Both the position numbers and the translations under genes were made by a program. A model generated the notes under the pieces. It was not told the DNA's origin, searched no databases, and worked only from the letters and a program-made list of their open reading frames with translations. A stretch of DNA of 64,000 bases from the NCBI GenBank assembly GCA_944387375.1, contig CALXEQ010000002.1:124001-188000 (forward strand). The letters are read 5' to 3'. Within the stretch, counting starts at the first letter, position 1; every line of letters starts with the position of its first letter. Shown here piece by piece: positions 1 through 8,201 of the stretch. The stretch comes from an uncultured Clostridia bacterium (lineage in GTDB: Bacteria > Bacillota > Clostridia > TANB77 > CAG-465).

Positions 1-804
1 ATCCTCATATATTATATCTTCTCTACCAATTTTTCTTAAATAATAAATATATCCTGCTATTTCTATAGGACACATTTCTAAACCACATTTATCTGTTTGA
101 CAAGGATTAAAAGTTAAAGTTGTAGCTCTATTAATACATAATTTTTTACCATTATCTTTTTCTTTATTTTGCTCTTCAATCGTTTCAGTAGTAAGTATTT
201 TAAAATCTTCACAGTTATATTTAGTATCAATAACTACTCTATTTTTATCTGATAATCTATTTCTAACATAAATACAATTTTTATCCACTAATTTTTTTGC
301 TAAATTATAATACTTTTTAGAAACATTTTTTAATCCGTTTTCTACTTTAAGATTAAATTCAAAATAATCATTAACTTCATTTTTTTGTCTAAATTCATTT
401 CTATCTTTAAATGCTGAATCTAACATATCATTATCATTTAAATATCTTATATATGCTGCAACCAATTTGGGACATTTTTCATATTTACAATTTTCACACA
501 TAAAGTCCCTATTAATTCTAGTTACCATTTTTCTTCTATTAGATGTAATAATATCTTTTAAATCACCATTTTTAAATTTTTCATATAGTTCTTTAGTTGT
601 TGTTTTATAATCACATAATGAATTTATATTTGACTCTATGATTATATCTTTTAATTCTTCTTGTTTTTCATCTTTATACTCAGGAATTATTTTTAGCTTT
701 CCCTCTTTAATTATTAGTAAAGCTAAATTAATTGTATCATCTGAGAAATACCTTAATCCTTCTTTCCTATCCCACTTAAATTTATACTTTTTATCTTCAC
801 TCAT
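1..804 (-). CDS. Partial hypothetical protein with two Cys-cluster modules (C-terminus beyond window)
   Basis: This gene starts at ATG 804 behind a GGGAGG ribosome site and runs off the left edge after 268 codons without a stop. I do not recognise it. Two related modules are visible: a central CENCKYEKCP...AAYIRYL segment and a later CQTDKCGLEMCP...AGYIYYL segment. Each has three cysteines, then Pro, then a short helix ending in YL. The pattern suggests an internally duplicated metal- or FeS-binding motif. The rest is Lys/Asp-rich and has no membrane segment. It is separated from the radical-SAM genes by a terminator, so it is probably transcribed independently. Function unknown. Confidence 0.7.
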   Translation of the reverse strand, partial: MSEDKKYKFKWDRKEGLRYFSDDTINLALLIIKEGKLKIIPEYKDEKQEELKDIIIESNINSLCDYKTTTKELYEKFKNGDLKDIITSNRRKMVTRINRDFMCENCKYEKCPKLVAAYIRYLNDNDMLDSAFKDRNEFRQKNEVNDYFEFNLKVENGLKNVSKKYYNLAKKLVDKNCIYVRNRLSDKNRVVIDTKYNCEDFKILTTETIEEQNKEKDNGKKLCINRATTLTFNPCQTDKCGLEMCPIEIAGYIYYLRKIGREDIIYED

Positions 805-1015
805 TTTTTCCTCCCAAATGAATTTTATATAAAAGTACTTAATTTATATACCTCTCATAGTTTTACATCTTTTTAAGTGTCAATTTCTTCTTTATTACTG
901 CATTTTTATTCATAAAAACTCATTTGTATAAATTATATCATATTATCTAATAATAATATACTTTTCTACTTATTTTATATAGAATATAATTTTTTTCTTT
1001 TATTTAAGGCTAATT

Positions 1016-1046
1016 AAAAAAACATTTACTTAAAAAGTAAATGTTT
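1016..1046 (-). terminator. Intrinsic terminator of the radical-SAM operon
   Basis: AACATTTACT and AGTAAATGTT form a 10-bp stem around a short A-rich loop, with an A-run on one side and a T-run on the other, so it can work both ways. It lies about 95 bp past the stop of the second radical-SAM gene. Nothing else is visible in the 805-1139 gap apart from AT-rich sequence that must hold the promoter of the partial gene at 1-804. Confidence 0.75.
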
Positions 1047-1139
1047 TTTGTCTAATAATATATAATACAATTTTAATTATCAATTTTAAAAGATAACCAT
1101 TAAGAAAAATCTATTTAAAAACACTTTAGAAATTTTTAA

Positions 1140-2222
1140 CTATTTGTTTTTATTCATATATTCAATCATTGCATTTATATACATTTTTTGAATATTACAT
1201 AATAGTTTATAGTCATTTTCTGCATAATATATTGCTCCTAAACATAGTCCTTGACAAATATTGTTATACAGACAATCTTTACATACGGTATCTCTTTTCT
1301 TTATTGCAGTTTCAAGTTGAGCTTTTTTTGCCCCCTTTACCATATGGCAAGGACTTCTTTTACCATCAACATCATATGCAAATCTACATATTCCTGCTTC
1401 ACAATTGTGCACTAGAGAATTGTTAAATGTCAATATATCATAATAATTAGATAATGGTACCATTCTTATAATCTTACCACTTTTTATATATTCAAAAAAT
1501 ATTTTAACTAACTCTGTTATTTGCTCCTGTAATTTTTCTAAGTACTCTTTATTATTTAAACTTAATTTTTCTCTTGATATATTAGGCTCAAAATGAATTT
1601 TTTTAAAGCCCAAATTAACTAAATACTTAAAAGTTTCAACTAATTCTAAACTATAAGGAGTAAAAGTAGCTCTTGCTGTAATTATTTTATTATCAACTTT
1701 TTCTAATAATTTCTTTATATTATTTTCTATAGAATAATAATGTTGCTTTCCTTTTGAATCTATAATTGGTCTTTGCTTATTTTGTACTTCATAGTTTCCA
1801 TCTATACTTATTTGAACAGAGTCAAAATTATTTTTACTTATAAAATCAATAATTTTGTCATTTAGTTTTAAAGCATTTGTTGAAATTGAAAATGTAAAAT
1901 TATAGTCTTTTAAACTATTACAATATTCTACAACCTCATAAATTAATTTCTCATTTAGTAATGGTTCTCCCCCAAAAAAACATATTTTTAATTTTTTGGT
2001 ATTAAACTCATCCAATGCATTATGTATAGATTTTTTTGCAGTTTCAAAATCCATCATAGTTTTTACCTTTTTGCCTTTTAAATCACAAAAAGATGAACAG
2101 TAGATACAACTAAGATCACATATATCTGTTATATTAAGCCATATTCTATATCTTTTTATTTTTTCTTTTTGTTTAATTTGATTTTCTTTATTAAAGTTAA
2201 TTAAAAAATTCTCTATATCCAT
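1140..2222 (-). CDS. Radical SAM/SPASM domain protein (second of a pair)
   Basis: 360 aa. The radical-SAM CxxxCxxC motif is CDLSCIYC (Cys 35, 39, 42), followed by FGGEPL, the SAM-binding GGE motif. The C-terminus has a full SPASM arrangement (C...G-x4-C, gap, CxxC-x5-CxxxC, gap, C), which in this family binds two auxiliary [4Fe-4S] clusters. Such enzymes modify ribosomal peptides or mature enzymes. ATG 2222, preceded by AGGTGG, is a better start than the GTG at 2231 that abuts the upstream stop. The gene is translationally adjacent to the other SPASM enzyme and shares its promoter. Substrate not known; the micro-ORF at 3447-3479 is the obvious candidate. Confidence 0.9.
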   Translation of the reverse strand: MDIENFLINFNKENQIKQKEKIKRYRIWLNITDICDLSCIYCSSFCDLKGKKVKTMMDFETAKKSIHNALDEFNTKKLKICFFGGEPLLNEKLIYEVVEYCNSLKDYNFTFSISTNALKLNDKIIDFISKNNFDSVQISIDGNYEVQNKQRPIIDSKGKQHYYSIENNIKKLLEKVDNKIITARATFTPYSLELVETFKYLVNLGFKKIHFEPNISREKLSLNNKEYLEKLQEQITELVKIFFEYIKSGKIIRMVPLSNYYDILTFNNSLVHNCEAGICRFAYDVDGKRSPCHMVKGAKKAQLETAIKKRDTVCKDCLYNNICQGLCLGAIYYAENDYKLLCNIQKMYINAMIEYMNKNK

Positions 2223-2231
2223 AGTTGCCAC

Positions 2232-3386
2232 CTATTTAACAAGATTTTCATATATTTCTAATGAATTTTTAAATTGTCTAGGATATTCTTTTTCTTTATC
2301 TATTAATTTACCATATATTATTCCATCCTCTTCAGGAAGAACAGGTACAATATATTTTTCTATTAAAGGCATTATTGAACAACTAATTGGATCTACTTCA
2401 TTCTCATTATCTAGCCAACTCACTGCATCTGCACGACATCCGCCACCACATAGTTTTAAATATCTGCAATTAACACATTCTTTTATATTTCTTATTTTAA
2501 CATTCATATATTTATGTTTTTCTGTTTTCTCAATTGCTTTTGTTAAATCGTGAGTCTCTCTCCAATTTGCTAATTTAAAACCAAGTGATGGACAGAAAGT
2601 TAAATCTCCATTTGGTCGTACTGTTACTGTATTATTATAATAAGAACAAGGATGTACATCTAAATCAAAATCATGGTATTCTTCAAGTTTAATTTGTGAT
2701 TTATAAACATTAAATATTTCTAAAATCATAGGCTTATTATCTTTAAAATATCTTTTTAATAATTCTTGATATTTTTTAATGATAATTTCAAAATCTATAT
2801 CACTTAAATCATCTCTATTTTCTTGATACCTACCAGAATTAAAAGGCATATCTATTCTCCAATGTTTTATCCCTAATTCTTTTAATTTCTCATACAAATC
2901 TAATAATTCTGTAATGCTATACTTATTAATCATTGTATTTATAATTATATTCATATGTGGTAGTTCTTTTTGAATCATTTTTATATTTTCAATTATTTTA
3001 TGATAATCACTACCTATTCTAACTTTATTATGGCTTTCAAAACCATCCCATGAAATTTTTAATTCTTTAAATCTAGGATATTTTTTTAACATATCTATAG
3101 TATCTTTATTAATTAGCATACAATTTGTAATAGCAGATACCTTACTATCTGCTGGACAAGCTGCTATGATTTCCTCTATATTTTTATTTTCAAATGGCTC
3201 TCCACCAGAAAAAATATAAGTTGTGCATCCTATATCTGCTGCTTGTTTTATCAATTTTTTTATTTCATCTAAAGTTAATTCATTATTAACTTCTTCTTTC
3301 TCATTAAATTTTGAATTATAGCAATATTGGCAACGCAAGTTACATTTACCTGTTATTTCAATATGAAATCTTCTTTTCTTTACCAT
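2232..3386 (-). CDS. Radical SAM/SPASM domain protein (first of a pair)
   Basis: 384 aa from ATG 3386 behind TAAAGGAGG. An in-frame extension to 3437 runs through a hairpin and lacks a ribosome site, so I reject it. CNLRCQYC (Cys 15, 19, 22) is the radical-SAM cluster site and FSGGEP the SAM motif. The C-terminal SPASM domain is complete: CSYYN...NGDLTFC, then CVNCRYLKLCGGGC, then a last Cys. It is paralogous to the downstream gene, and tandem rSAM/SPASM pairs are known from peptide-maturation loci. No transporter, protease or dehydrogenase that would complete a known RiPP pathway is adjacent. Confidence 0.92.
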   Translation of the reverse strand: MVKKRRFHIEITGKCNLRCQYCYNSKFNEKEEVNNELTLDEIKKLIKQAADIGCTTYIFSGGEPFENKNIEEIIAACPADSKVSAITNCMLINKDTIDMLKKYPRFKELKISWDGFESHNKVRIGSDYHKIIENIKMIQKELPHMNIIINTMINKYSITELLDLYEKLKELGIKHWRIDMPFNSGRYQENRDDLSDIDFEIIIKKYQELLKRYFKDNKPMILEIFNVYKSQIKLEEYHDFDLDVHPCSYYNNTVTVRPNGDLTFCPSLGFKLANWRETHDLTKAIEKTEKHKYMNVKIRNIKECVNCRYLKLCGGGCRADAVSWLDNENEVDPISCSIMPLIEKYIVPVLPEEDGIIYGKLIDKEKEYPRQFKNSLEIYENLVK

Positions 3387-3408
3387 ATTTTCCTCCTTTA
3401 TAAACAAA

Positions 3409-3429
3409 TTGGGCGCATTCTGCACCCAA
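3409..3429 (-). promoter_or_regulatory. Stem-loop between micro-ORF and radical-SAM genes
   Basis: TTGGGTGC and GCGCCCAA pair over 8 bp (one G-U) around a 5-nt loop, 18 nt past the micro-ORF stop codons and 22 nt before the radical-SAM start. Only a weak T-rich stretch follows it. It could act as a leaky terminator or mRNA processing/stability element that lowers enzyme expression relative to the peptide, or as an attenuator. Confidence 0.6.
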
Positions 3430-3446
3430 AGAAACAAAATAAATTA

Positions 3447-3479
3447 TTAGTCATCTGTGCAATGTCCTTTTATTGCCAT
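3447..3479 (-). CDS. 10-residue micro-ORF (MAIKGHCTDD), candidate precursor or leader peptide
   Basis: The ATG has one of the best ribosome sites in the window (AAAGGAGGTGAGCAAT before the ATG). It is the first ORF after a TATAAT at 3504-3509 and ends with two TAA stops in tandem. The encoded peptide has a single Cys close to two terminal Asp residues. Position and signals argue that it is translated. It may be the substrate of the two SPASM enzymes, or a regulatory leader peptide coupled to the stem-loop that follows. An 18-codon Cys-containing ORF (3398-3454) overlaps it in another frame but has a poorer ribosome site. Confidence 0.5.
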   Translation of the reverse strand: MAIKGHCTDD

Positions 3480-3503
3480 ATTGCTCACCTCCTTTGCTTA
3501 AGT

Positions 3504-3803
3504 ATTATATAATTATAATATTAATAACTATTTTTTTCTATTCTATTATCTATAAACTTATTTTTATAAGATAACACATTTCTACAATATTGTTTTAATA
3601 TAAAATGAAAATGAACTTTATAATTTTCGAAATTTACTTTGGCATTATTTTACTACACTTTTCCGCTAAAATCAATATTTTTTTCACATTTTTTACTTCA
3701 ATTAATCTTTATAATATTCAATAAATATATGATGCTTTCACTGCACGTAACTACTTAAGCTCTAAAATATATATTTTGTATAAATTTGTGTAAAAACAAA
3801 AAT
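3504..3803 (-). promoter_or_regulatory. Promoter and AT-rich upstream region of the radical-SAM operon
   Basis: TATAAT at 3504-3509 would start transcription near 3497, leaving an 18-nt leader that carries the micro-ORF ribosome site. No good -35 hexamer sits 17 bp upstream, so the promoter may need an activator. The remaining 270 bp are AT-rich. I see no ORF with a ribosome site there and no clear repeat. Confidence 0.4.
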
Positions 3804-3822
3804 GGACTAGCACCGCTAGTCC
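3804..3822 (-). terminator. Terminator of the SDR gene
   Basis: GGACTAGC-ACC-GCTAGTCC is a perfect 8-bp stem, followed in the - direction by ATTTTTGTTTTT. It lies 90 bp downstream of the SDR stop codon. Confidence 0.8.
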
Positions 3823-3911
3823 TAAATGACTCTATATAATCATGATTTAGTCTTATTATACTAAAATCTTATTTATATATAATTTTAAAAACCTAACATA
3901 AAAGCATTATT

Positions 3912-4559
3912 CTACCAGATAAAATTAGATTTTAAAGCTTCGCCATTATCTATTAATAAATCTTGTCCTGTCATACTTTTATTATTTATTGAAATAAAAT
4001 AAGTAAAATCTGCTATTTCTTCTGCACTTGCCCATTTATTAAGTAAAGTTTCATTTAAAACATCTTTCCATAATTTAGGATCATTAATTATATGCTCATT
4101 TAAAGGTGTTATAACACCTCCTGCGGATATGCTATTAGATGTAGCATTATATTTAGCTACTCTTAAAGCTACATTTTTCATATAAGTAATCATTCCACCT
4201 TTACTTGCAGCATATTCTGGAAATTCCGCACCAGTAGAAGCACTTGCAGAAGCAATAAATACAATAGATCTTATATTAGGCTGTATTCCATACTTTTCAG
4301 TAATATTAATAGTTCCCTTTAAATTAACGTCTATATCATCTTGAGTATTTTGGACTCCCGCATTATTTATTAATATATCTACATCTAAAATTTGAGGTAA
4401 ATCTTTAGAACATATATCTTTTTTTACATGTGTATATAATTCATTACTTATAGTTGAATCTTTTATATCCATTCCTATAACATTATGACCTTCAGATATA
4501 AATTTACAAGCTATAGCTCTACCTATCCCACTTGATGTTCCAGTTACTAACACTTTCAT
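3912..4559 (-). CDS. Short-chain dehydrogenase/reductase (SDR)
   Basis: 215 aa. The N-terminal Rossmann motif TGTSSGIG (TGxxxGIG, NAD(P)-binding), a central NNAG, and the catalytic YAASK (YxxxK) preceded by the SAS serine region are all present, so it should be an active oxidoreductase of the classical SDR family. The substrate cannot be told. The start at 4559 is chosen because GGTGAT sits at good spacing; an in-frame start four codons earlier has no ribosome site. It follows the VUT transporter gene by 35 bp on the same strand and is probably co-transcribed. Confidence 0.88.
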   Translation of the reverse strand: MKVLVTGTSSGIGRAIACKFISEGHNVIGMDIKDSTISNELYTHVKKDICSKDLPQILDVDILINNAGVQNTQDDIDVNLKGTINITEKYGIQPNIRSIVFIASASASTGAEFPEYAASKGGMITYMKNVALRVAKYNATSNSISAGGVITPLNEHIINDPKLWKDVLNETLLNKWASAEEIADFTYFISINNKSMTGQDLLIDNGEALKSNFIW

Positions 4560-4594
4560 TTCTATCACCATCCCATTAATTTTTTATAAATTTA

Positions 4595-5344
4595 TTATGC
4601 TATTTTTTTATTATTTATATAATCAATATATTGCTGACCAATCCCATTTTTCTCCCATTTTCTACACACTTTAAATCCTAACGATGAAAATATTACTTCT
4701 GCTAATAACTCTGCTATAGCTCCTGTAATTGAACACATGATTACTTGAGTAATACTCCATCCAAAAAATGTTACTGATACAATCATTGCAAAGACAAAAT
4801 TATCTACAAATTGTCCTAACACTGTTGAAATATATGATCTCATTGCATAAGTAAAAAAATTATTTTTTTTCAATTTATTTCCTATTGCTTGATTAATTAT
4901 AGCATTCACAACAGAAGCAATTGTCATTGCAATAGTAGAACCTAAAAGTACATACCACGTTCCACCAAATGTATCATTTAGTGATAAATTTGCAATTTCA
5001 TCATTATATTTATAAAAAGCTGACCAATTATTTCCAACTTTAGAAAAAATATAAAATACACCACACGAAAATAAATTAATTACTATTGCAAGTAAAGAAA
5101 GTTTTATTGCAGGTTTAGCTCCAAATCTTTTAGTAAACATATCCATACATAAAAAACTTACCCAAGAAAGAAGAAATCCACAATCAAGTGCAATATATTT
5201 CATGTTTATTAACTCTTTTCCTGCAAAAATGTTCATATATATAACTGATAAAACAAAAAATATCATAGTTAATACTGGTACATTTTTTAGAAGAATTTTA
5301 TAATCATCTATCTCATTTATAATAACTTTTTTTAATTTATTCAA
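4595..5344 (-). CDS. VUT family transporter (YhhQ-like, putative queuosine-precursor uptake)
   Basis: 249 aa with about six hydrophobic membrane segments. The segment DCGFLLSW..FLCMDMFTKRFG and the later GQFVDNFVF motif match the VUT/YhhQ pattern, in which conserved Asp residues sit within membrane helices. The family is linked to uptake of 7-deazaguanine precursors of queuosine. No que genes or PreQ1 riboswitch are visible here, so the substrate is inferred only from the family. The adjacent tRNA-His(GTG) is a normal queuosine target, but this is circumstantial. It is the first gene of a likely two-gene unit with the SDR. Confidence 0.72.
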   Translation of the reverse strand: MNKLKKVIINEIDDYKILLKNVPVLTMIFFVLSVIYMNIFAGKELINMKYIALDCGFLLSWVSFLCMDMFTKRFGAKPAIKLSLLAIVINLFSCGVFYIFSKVGNNWSAFYKYNDEIANLSLNDTFGGTWYVLLGSTIAMTIASVVNAIINQAIGNKLKKNNFFTYAMRSYISTVLGQFVDNFVFAMIVSVTFFGWSITQVIMCSITGAIAELLAEVIFSSLGFKVCRKWEKNGIGQQYIDYINNKKIA

Positions 5345-5408
5345 AATTTTCTCCTTTCAATATGACATTTAGAATATTAACATAAAAATATCATTTTTAC
5401 AAGAAAAA

Positions 5409-5430
5409 AAGTGATGTTTTAACATCACTT
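5409..5430 (-). terminator. Intrinsic terminator after the RNase III-like gene
   Basis: AAGTGATGTT-TT-AACATCACTT is a perfect 10-bp stem overlapping the stop region of the rnc-like gene. A T-run follows on the - strand. Confidence 0.85.
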
Positions 5431-6344
5431 CATAAAATTTAAACATGCTTTTTTTGTAGCGTGTTTATTTGCAGTTTTTAAAGTTTTTCCCTCACCTACA
5501 GCTAAACATTTACCACTATTAACTAATTCAACAACAAAATTATTTCCATTTTTTGCTTTTTCTATATATTCTATTTTAGAAAATTCTCCAACAATAATCT
5601 GTATTATAAACTTATAATTAATTTCGTTTCTGGTGTCTTCCATCATTAATTTATAGCATGCTTTTTTTAAAGCATAATTTTTTGCTATTTTTTCATTAAT
5701 ACCTTCTCCTTGTGAGAGTACTTTTCCATTTACTTTAAGACTTAAAGTTACTTTATCAATATTAAAATTTTCTTGTTTATAATTAATTATTGATTTTTTT
5801 CCTATAATACTTTTAAATATCTTATTATAGTTTATTTTCTTTCTTTTACTTTCATTAGCTACTACACTTTCCCTAAAAACAAAAACATCCATTGAAGAAA
5901 AAATTTTTTCTTCAGATAAAACATCCAAAACAATTTCTCTTACTTTGTCCAAACCATATACTAAATATACAGCAGCTAAAAAAGATTCATAAACATCAGC
6001 AATTACGTGCTTAGATATTGTCTGATTATTTTCAGAAGTATCAATCCAATTAATATACTTATCTAACCCGAAGAAATTTAGAAAATTCATAATTAATATC
6101 ATTAGATACAATATGCTGAAAAACTTTAGTCATTCCACATTCTGAATATTTTTTTTGTGTATATATTAATTGTCCAAATACTAAACCTATAACTTTGTCT
6201 CCAAGAAATTCTAATCTTTGGTAATCTTCAGGAATATTAGAAGTTGTACCGTCTTAAAAAACTTGAATGAGTCAAAGACTCTTGTATTAACAAATTATTT
6301 CTATCTATTCCATATTTTTGAAATACATCTTTTGAGTTTTCCAT
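5425..6344 (-). pseudogene. Frameshifted RNase III paralog with two C-terminal dsRNA-binding domains
   Basis: Reading from ATG 6344 (AAGGGGTG upstream) gives a normal RNase III start (...LTHSSF). The frame is lost near 6251-6262 in a T/A homopolymer and resumes one frame away as DYQRLEFLGDKVIG, the RNase III signature. A second one-base shift near 6067-6073 leads into GLDKYI...ADVYESFLAAVYL. The catalytic Glu and Asp residues are therefore retained in pieces. The intact 3' part encodes two successive dsRBD-like modules, each ending in a GEGxxxxxAxxxAxKKAC helix, whereas bacterial RNase III normally has one. It is either a decaying paralog or a real gene damaged by two indel sequencing errors. 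I see no slippery motif at either site. Confidence 0.75.
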
Positions 6345-6540
6345 ATTAATTACACCCCTTCTTATTTAAACTACATAAATATTATATCACGTTTTTGAAA
6401 TTATGTAACAAAAATACATGGTATAACTATAAATATATTAAATTTTATTTTTCAGAAATGTCACTATAAATTATGATAAAATAAAAAATGTATACTATAT
6501 TTAAATAATTCGCATTAAAATTGCATTAAACAATAAAAAA

Positions 6541-6580
6541 AATCACTAGAAACATTGATATTCCAATATTTCTAGTGATT
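6541..6580 (-). terminator. Terminator of the tRNA-His/tRNA-Gln transcript
   Basis: AATCACTAGAAA pairs perfectly with TTTCTAGTGATT, and a T-run follows on the - strand, starting 8 bp beyond the CCA end of tRNA-Gln. Confidence 0.85.
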
Positions 6581-6587
6581 TTTTATA

Positions 6588-6662
6588 TGGCTGGGCTGGC
6601 TGGATTCGAACCAGCGCATGCTAGAGTCAAAGTCTAGTGCCTTACCGCTTGGCGACAGCCCA
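6588..6662 (-). tRNA. tRNA-Gln (anticodon TTG)
   Basis: 75 nt with encoded CCA. The acceptor stem TGGGCTG pairs with CAGCCCA. The anticodon loop CTTTGAC gives TTG. D loop and T loop (TTCGAAT) are normal. It is transcribed together with tRNA-His. Confidence 0.97.
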
Positions 6663-6676
6663 ATGTATAAAAGTAC

Positions 6677-6753
6677 TGGGGTGAATAGTGGGACTTGAAC
6701 CCACGACATCCAGTGCCACAAACTGGCGCTCTACCAACTGAACTATATCCACC
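6677..6753 (-). tRNA. tRNA-His (anticodon GTG)
   Basis: 77 nt including the extra G at -1 that is diagnostic for tRNA-His (opposite C73) and an encoded CCA. The anticodon loop is TTGTGGC. It lies 14 bp upstream of tRNA-Gln. Confidence 0.97.
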
Positions 6754-6769
6754 ATTCAGGTACTTTTCC

Positions 6770-6798
6770 ATTATAAACTTTTTTTTATCATTTGTCAA
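6770..6798 (-). promoter_or_regulatory. Promoter of the tRNA-His/tRNA-Gln operon
   Basis: TTGACA (6793-6798), a 17-bp spacer and TATAAT (6770-6775) form a perfect consensus promoter about 17 bp before tRNA-His. Confidence 0.88.
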
Positions 6799-6828
6799 TA
6801 TATTGTGCAAAATTTTAGCAAAAAATAC

Positions 6829-7467
6829 CTAATACTCAACTATTATTTTATAAATTGGACCAAATGGAGAAAATTTCTTTTCATATTCTGTTTCAATATT
6901 AAATACATCAGCTTTATGCAAATCTAAATACACCTCTATAAATTTTAATCCAAAATTTTGCATACTTACTAAACTATACTCAAATAATCCTCTATTATCT
7001 GTCTTAAATTCTATTCTTCCATTTTCCTTTAATACTTTCTTATATTCAGCTAAAAATTTTTCATTTGTTAATCTTCTTTTAGCATGTTTTTTCTTAGGCC
7101 ATGGATCACTAAAATTTAAATAAATCTTTTCTATTTGTCCATTTTCAAAAATACTTGCTATATCGATTGCATCAAAAGACATAAAATATAAATTATCTAG
7201 TTTAACTTTATTTTCACTTTCATATCTTTTAAGTTTTTTTACTGCTAAAGCCAGTACTGGTGGAGATACTTCTACTCCTATAAAAATACTATCTTTATCT
7301 AGTTGAGAAAGCTCAGTTATAAAATCACCTTTTCCCATTCCTATTTCAAGATATACCTTTTTATTATCATTTTCGTTTATTATTTCTTGTATTTCTTCTT
7401 TTGTTTTTATATACCTTTCAAATTCATTTAATTCATCTATTGCTTTAGCATTATATCTTGTTCTCAT
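6829..7467 (-). CDS. trmB: tRNA (guanine-N7-)-methyltransferase TrmB
   Basis: 212 aa, the normal length of TrmB, which makes m7G46 in tRNA using SAM. Visible are the SAM-binding EIGMGKGDF (ExGxGxG), the NFSDPWPKKKHAKRR substrate/catalytic motif with its Asp and Pro, and a C-terminal T-x-Y-E region (IETEYEKKF). The gene has an AGGAGG-type site, starts 9 bp after the stop of the membrane-protein gene and is likely in one operon with it. Confidence 0.96.
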   Translation of the reverse strand: MRTRYNAKAIDELNEFERYIKTKEEIQEIINENDNKKVYLEIGMGKGDFITELSQLDKDSIFIGVEVSPPVLALAVKKLKRYESENKVKLDNLYFMSFDAIDIASIFENGQIEKIYLNFSDPWPKKKHAKRRLTNEKFLAEYKKVLKENGRIEFKTDNRGLFEYSLVSMQNFGLKFIEVYLDLHKADVFNIETEYEKKFSPFGPIYKIIVEY

Positions 7468-7476
7468 CTTTCCTCC

Positions 7477-8187
7477 TTAAATTCTAGTTATTACTAATCC
7501 AACAAATGTGATAGCAAAAGCTAATATACCTAGCAATAAAAAATTCATATATGGTATTTTTACATTGCTATTTTTAGCCTCATCATATTTTTCTTTCTTT
7601 TTCTTTTCTAGCTCTTTTACCTTTTTTTCATCTTTTCTTATCTCATATATTTGTTGCCTTACATCATTAAAAGAAAAACTAGAATAATTATAATATTTTC
7701 TTTTTCTAGTAGTGAGTCTACAATAATATATACCTATAGCTACACATAAAGAAAATCCAATCATTTGAATTATTCCACCTAAAAACATTGTAGGTAAAAA
7801 ACTACTTCCCCATGCATATCTTAAAGACATATCCCCTACTATAACTGCTGACTCTGCAATGCCCAATACTGAAAGGAAAAAGTATGGTGTAATTCCTGCA
7901 AAAATTACTACTGCGCACATTAAAAAGTTTTCTTGTATTGCACCACTTAAACTTTCTCCAACAGCACCATCAGGAATAATATTTGCACCAGATTTATACA
8001 TACCTATATTAACAATAAATACTAGAACAAAGATAACTACCATAATTGTCATACAGATAATATGTGTTTTCTTAATTTTAGTATTATAAAATTCCTTTAA
8101 TTTTGTGATTCTATCACTATCTACTCCCATTTTTATATTGATATTTTTCATATTTTTTAAATTATTCTTTCTTACCTTATTTTCCAT
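7477..8187 (-). CDS. Multi-pass membrane protein, possibly SpoIIM-like
   Basis: 236 aa. A soluble N-terminal ~40 residues is followed by four or five hydrophobic segments. One is FAGITPYFFLSVLGI, resembling the FxxGI..P pattern of stage II sporulation protein M/DUF95 proteins. Between the last two segments is a very charged EKKVKELEKKKKEKY stretch, probably a cytoplasmic coiled coil. It lies between rnr and trmB. The SpoIIM assignment is tentative; if right it would fit a spore-forming lineage. Confidence 0.5.
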   Translation of the reverse strand: MENKVRKNNLKNMKNINIKMGVDSDRITKLKEFYNTKIKKTHIICMTIMVVIFVLVFIVNIGMYKSGANIIPDGAVGESLSGAIQENFLMCAVVIFAGITPYFFLSVLGIAESAVIVGDMSLRYAWGSSFLPTMFLGGIIQMIGFSLCVAIGIYYCRLTTRKRKYYNYSSFSFNDVRQQIYEIRKDEKKVKELEKKKKEKYDEAKNSNVKIPYMNFLLLGILAFAITFVGLVITRI

Positions 8188-8201
8188 GCTAACACCTCTA
8201 C

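Noticed and set aside
3398..3454. 18-codon Cys-containing ORF overlapping the micro-ORF, a possible RiPP precursor
   Set aside because: Its ribosome site is weak (AAGGA at 10 nt) and much of it is explained by the stem-loop at 3409-3429 and the ribosome site of the next gene. Mentioned only as an alternative to the 10-codon ORF.
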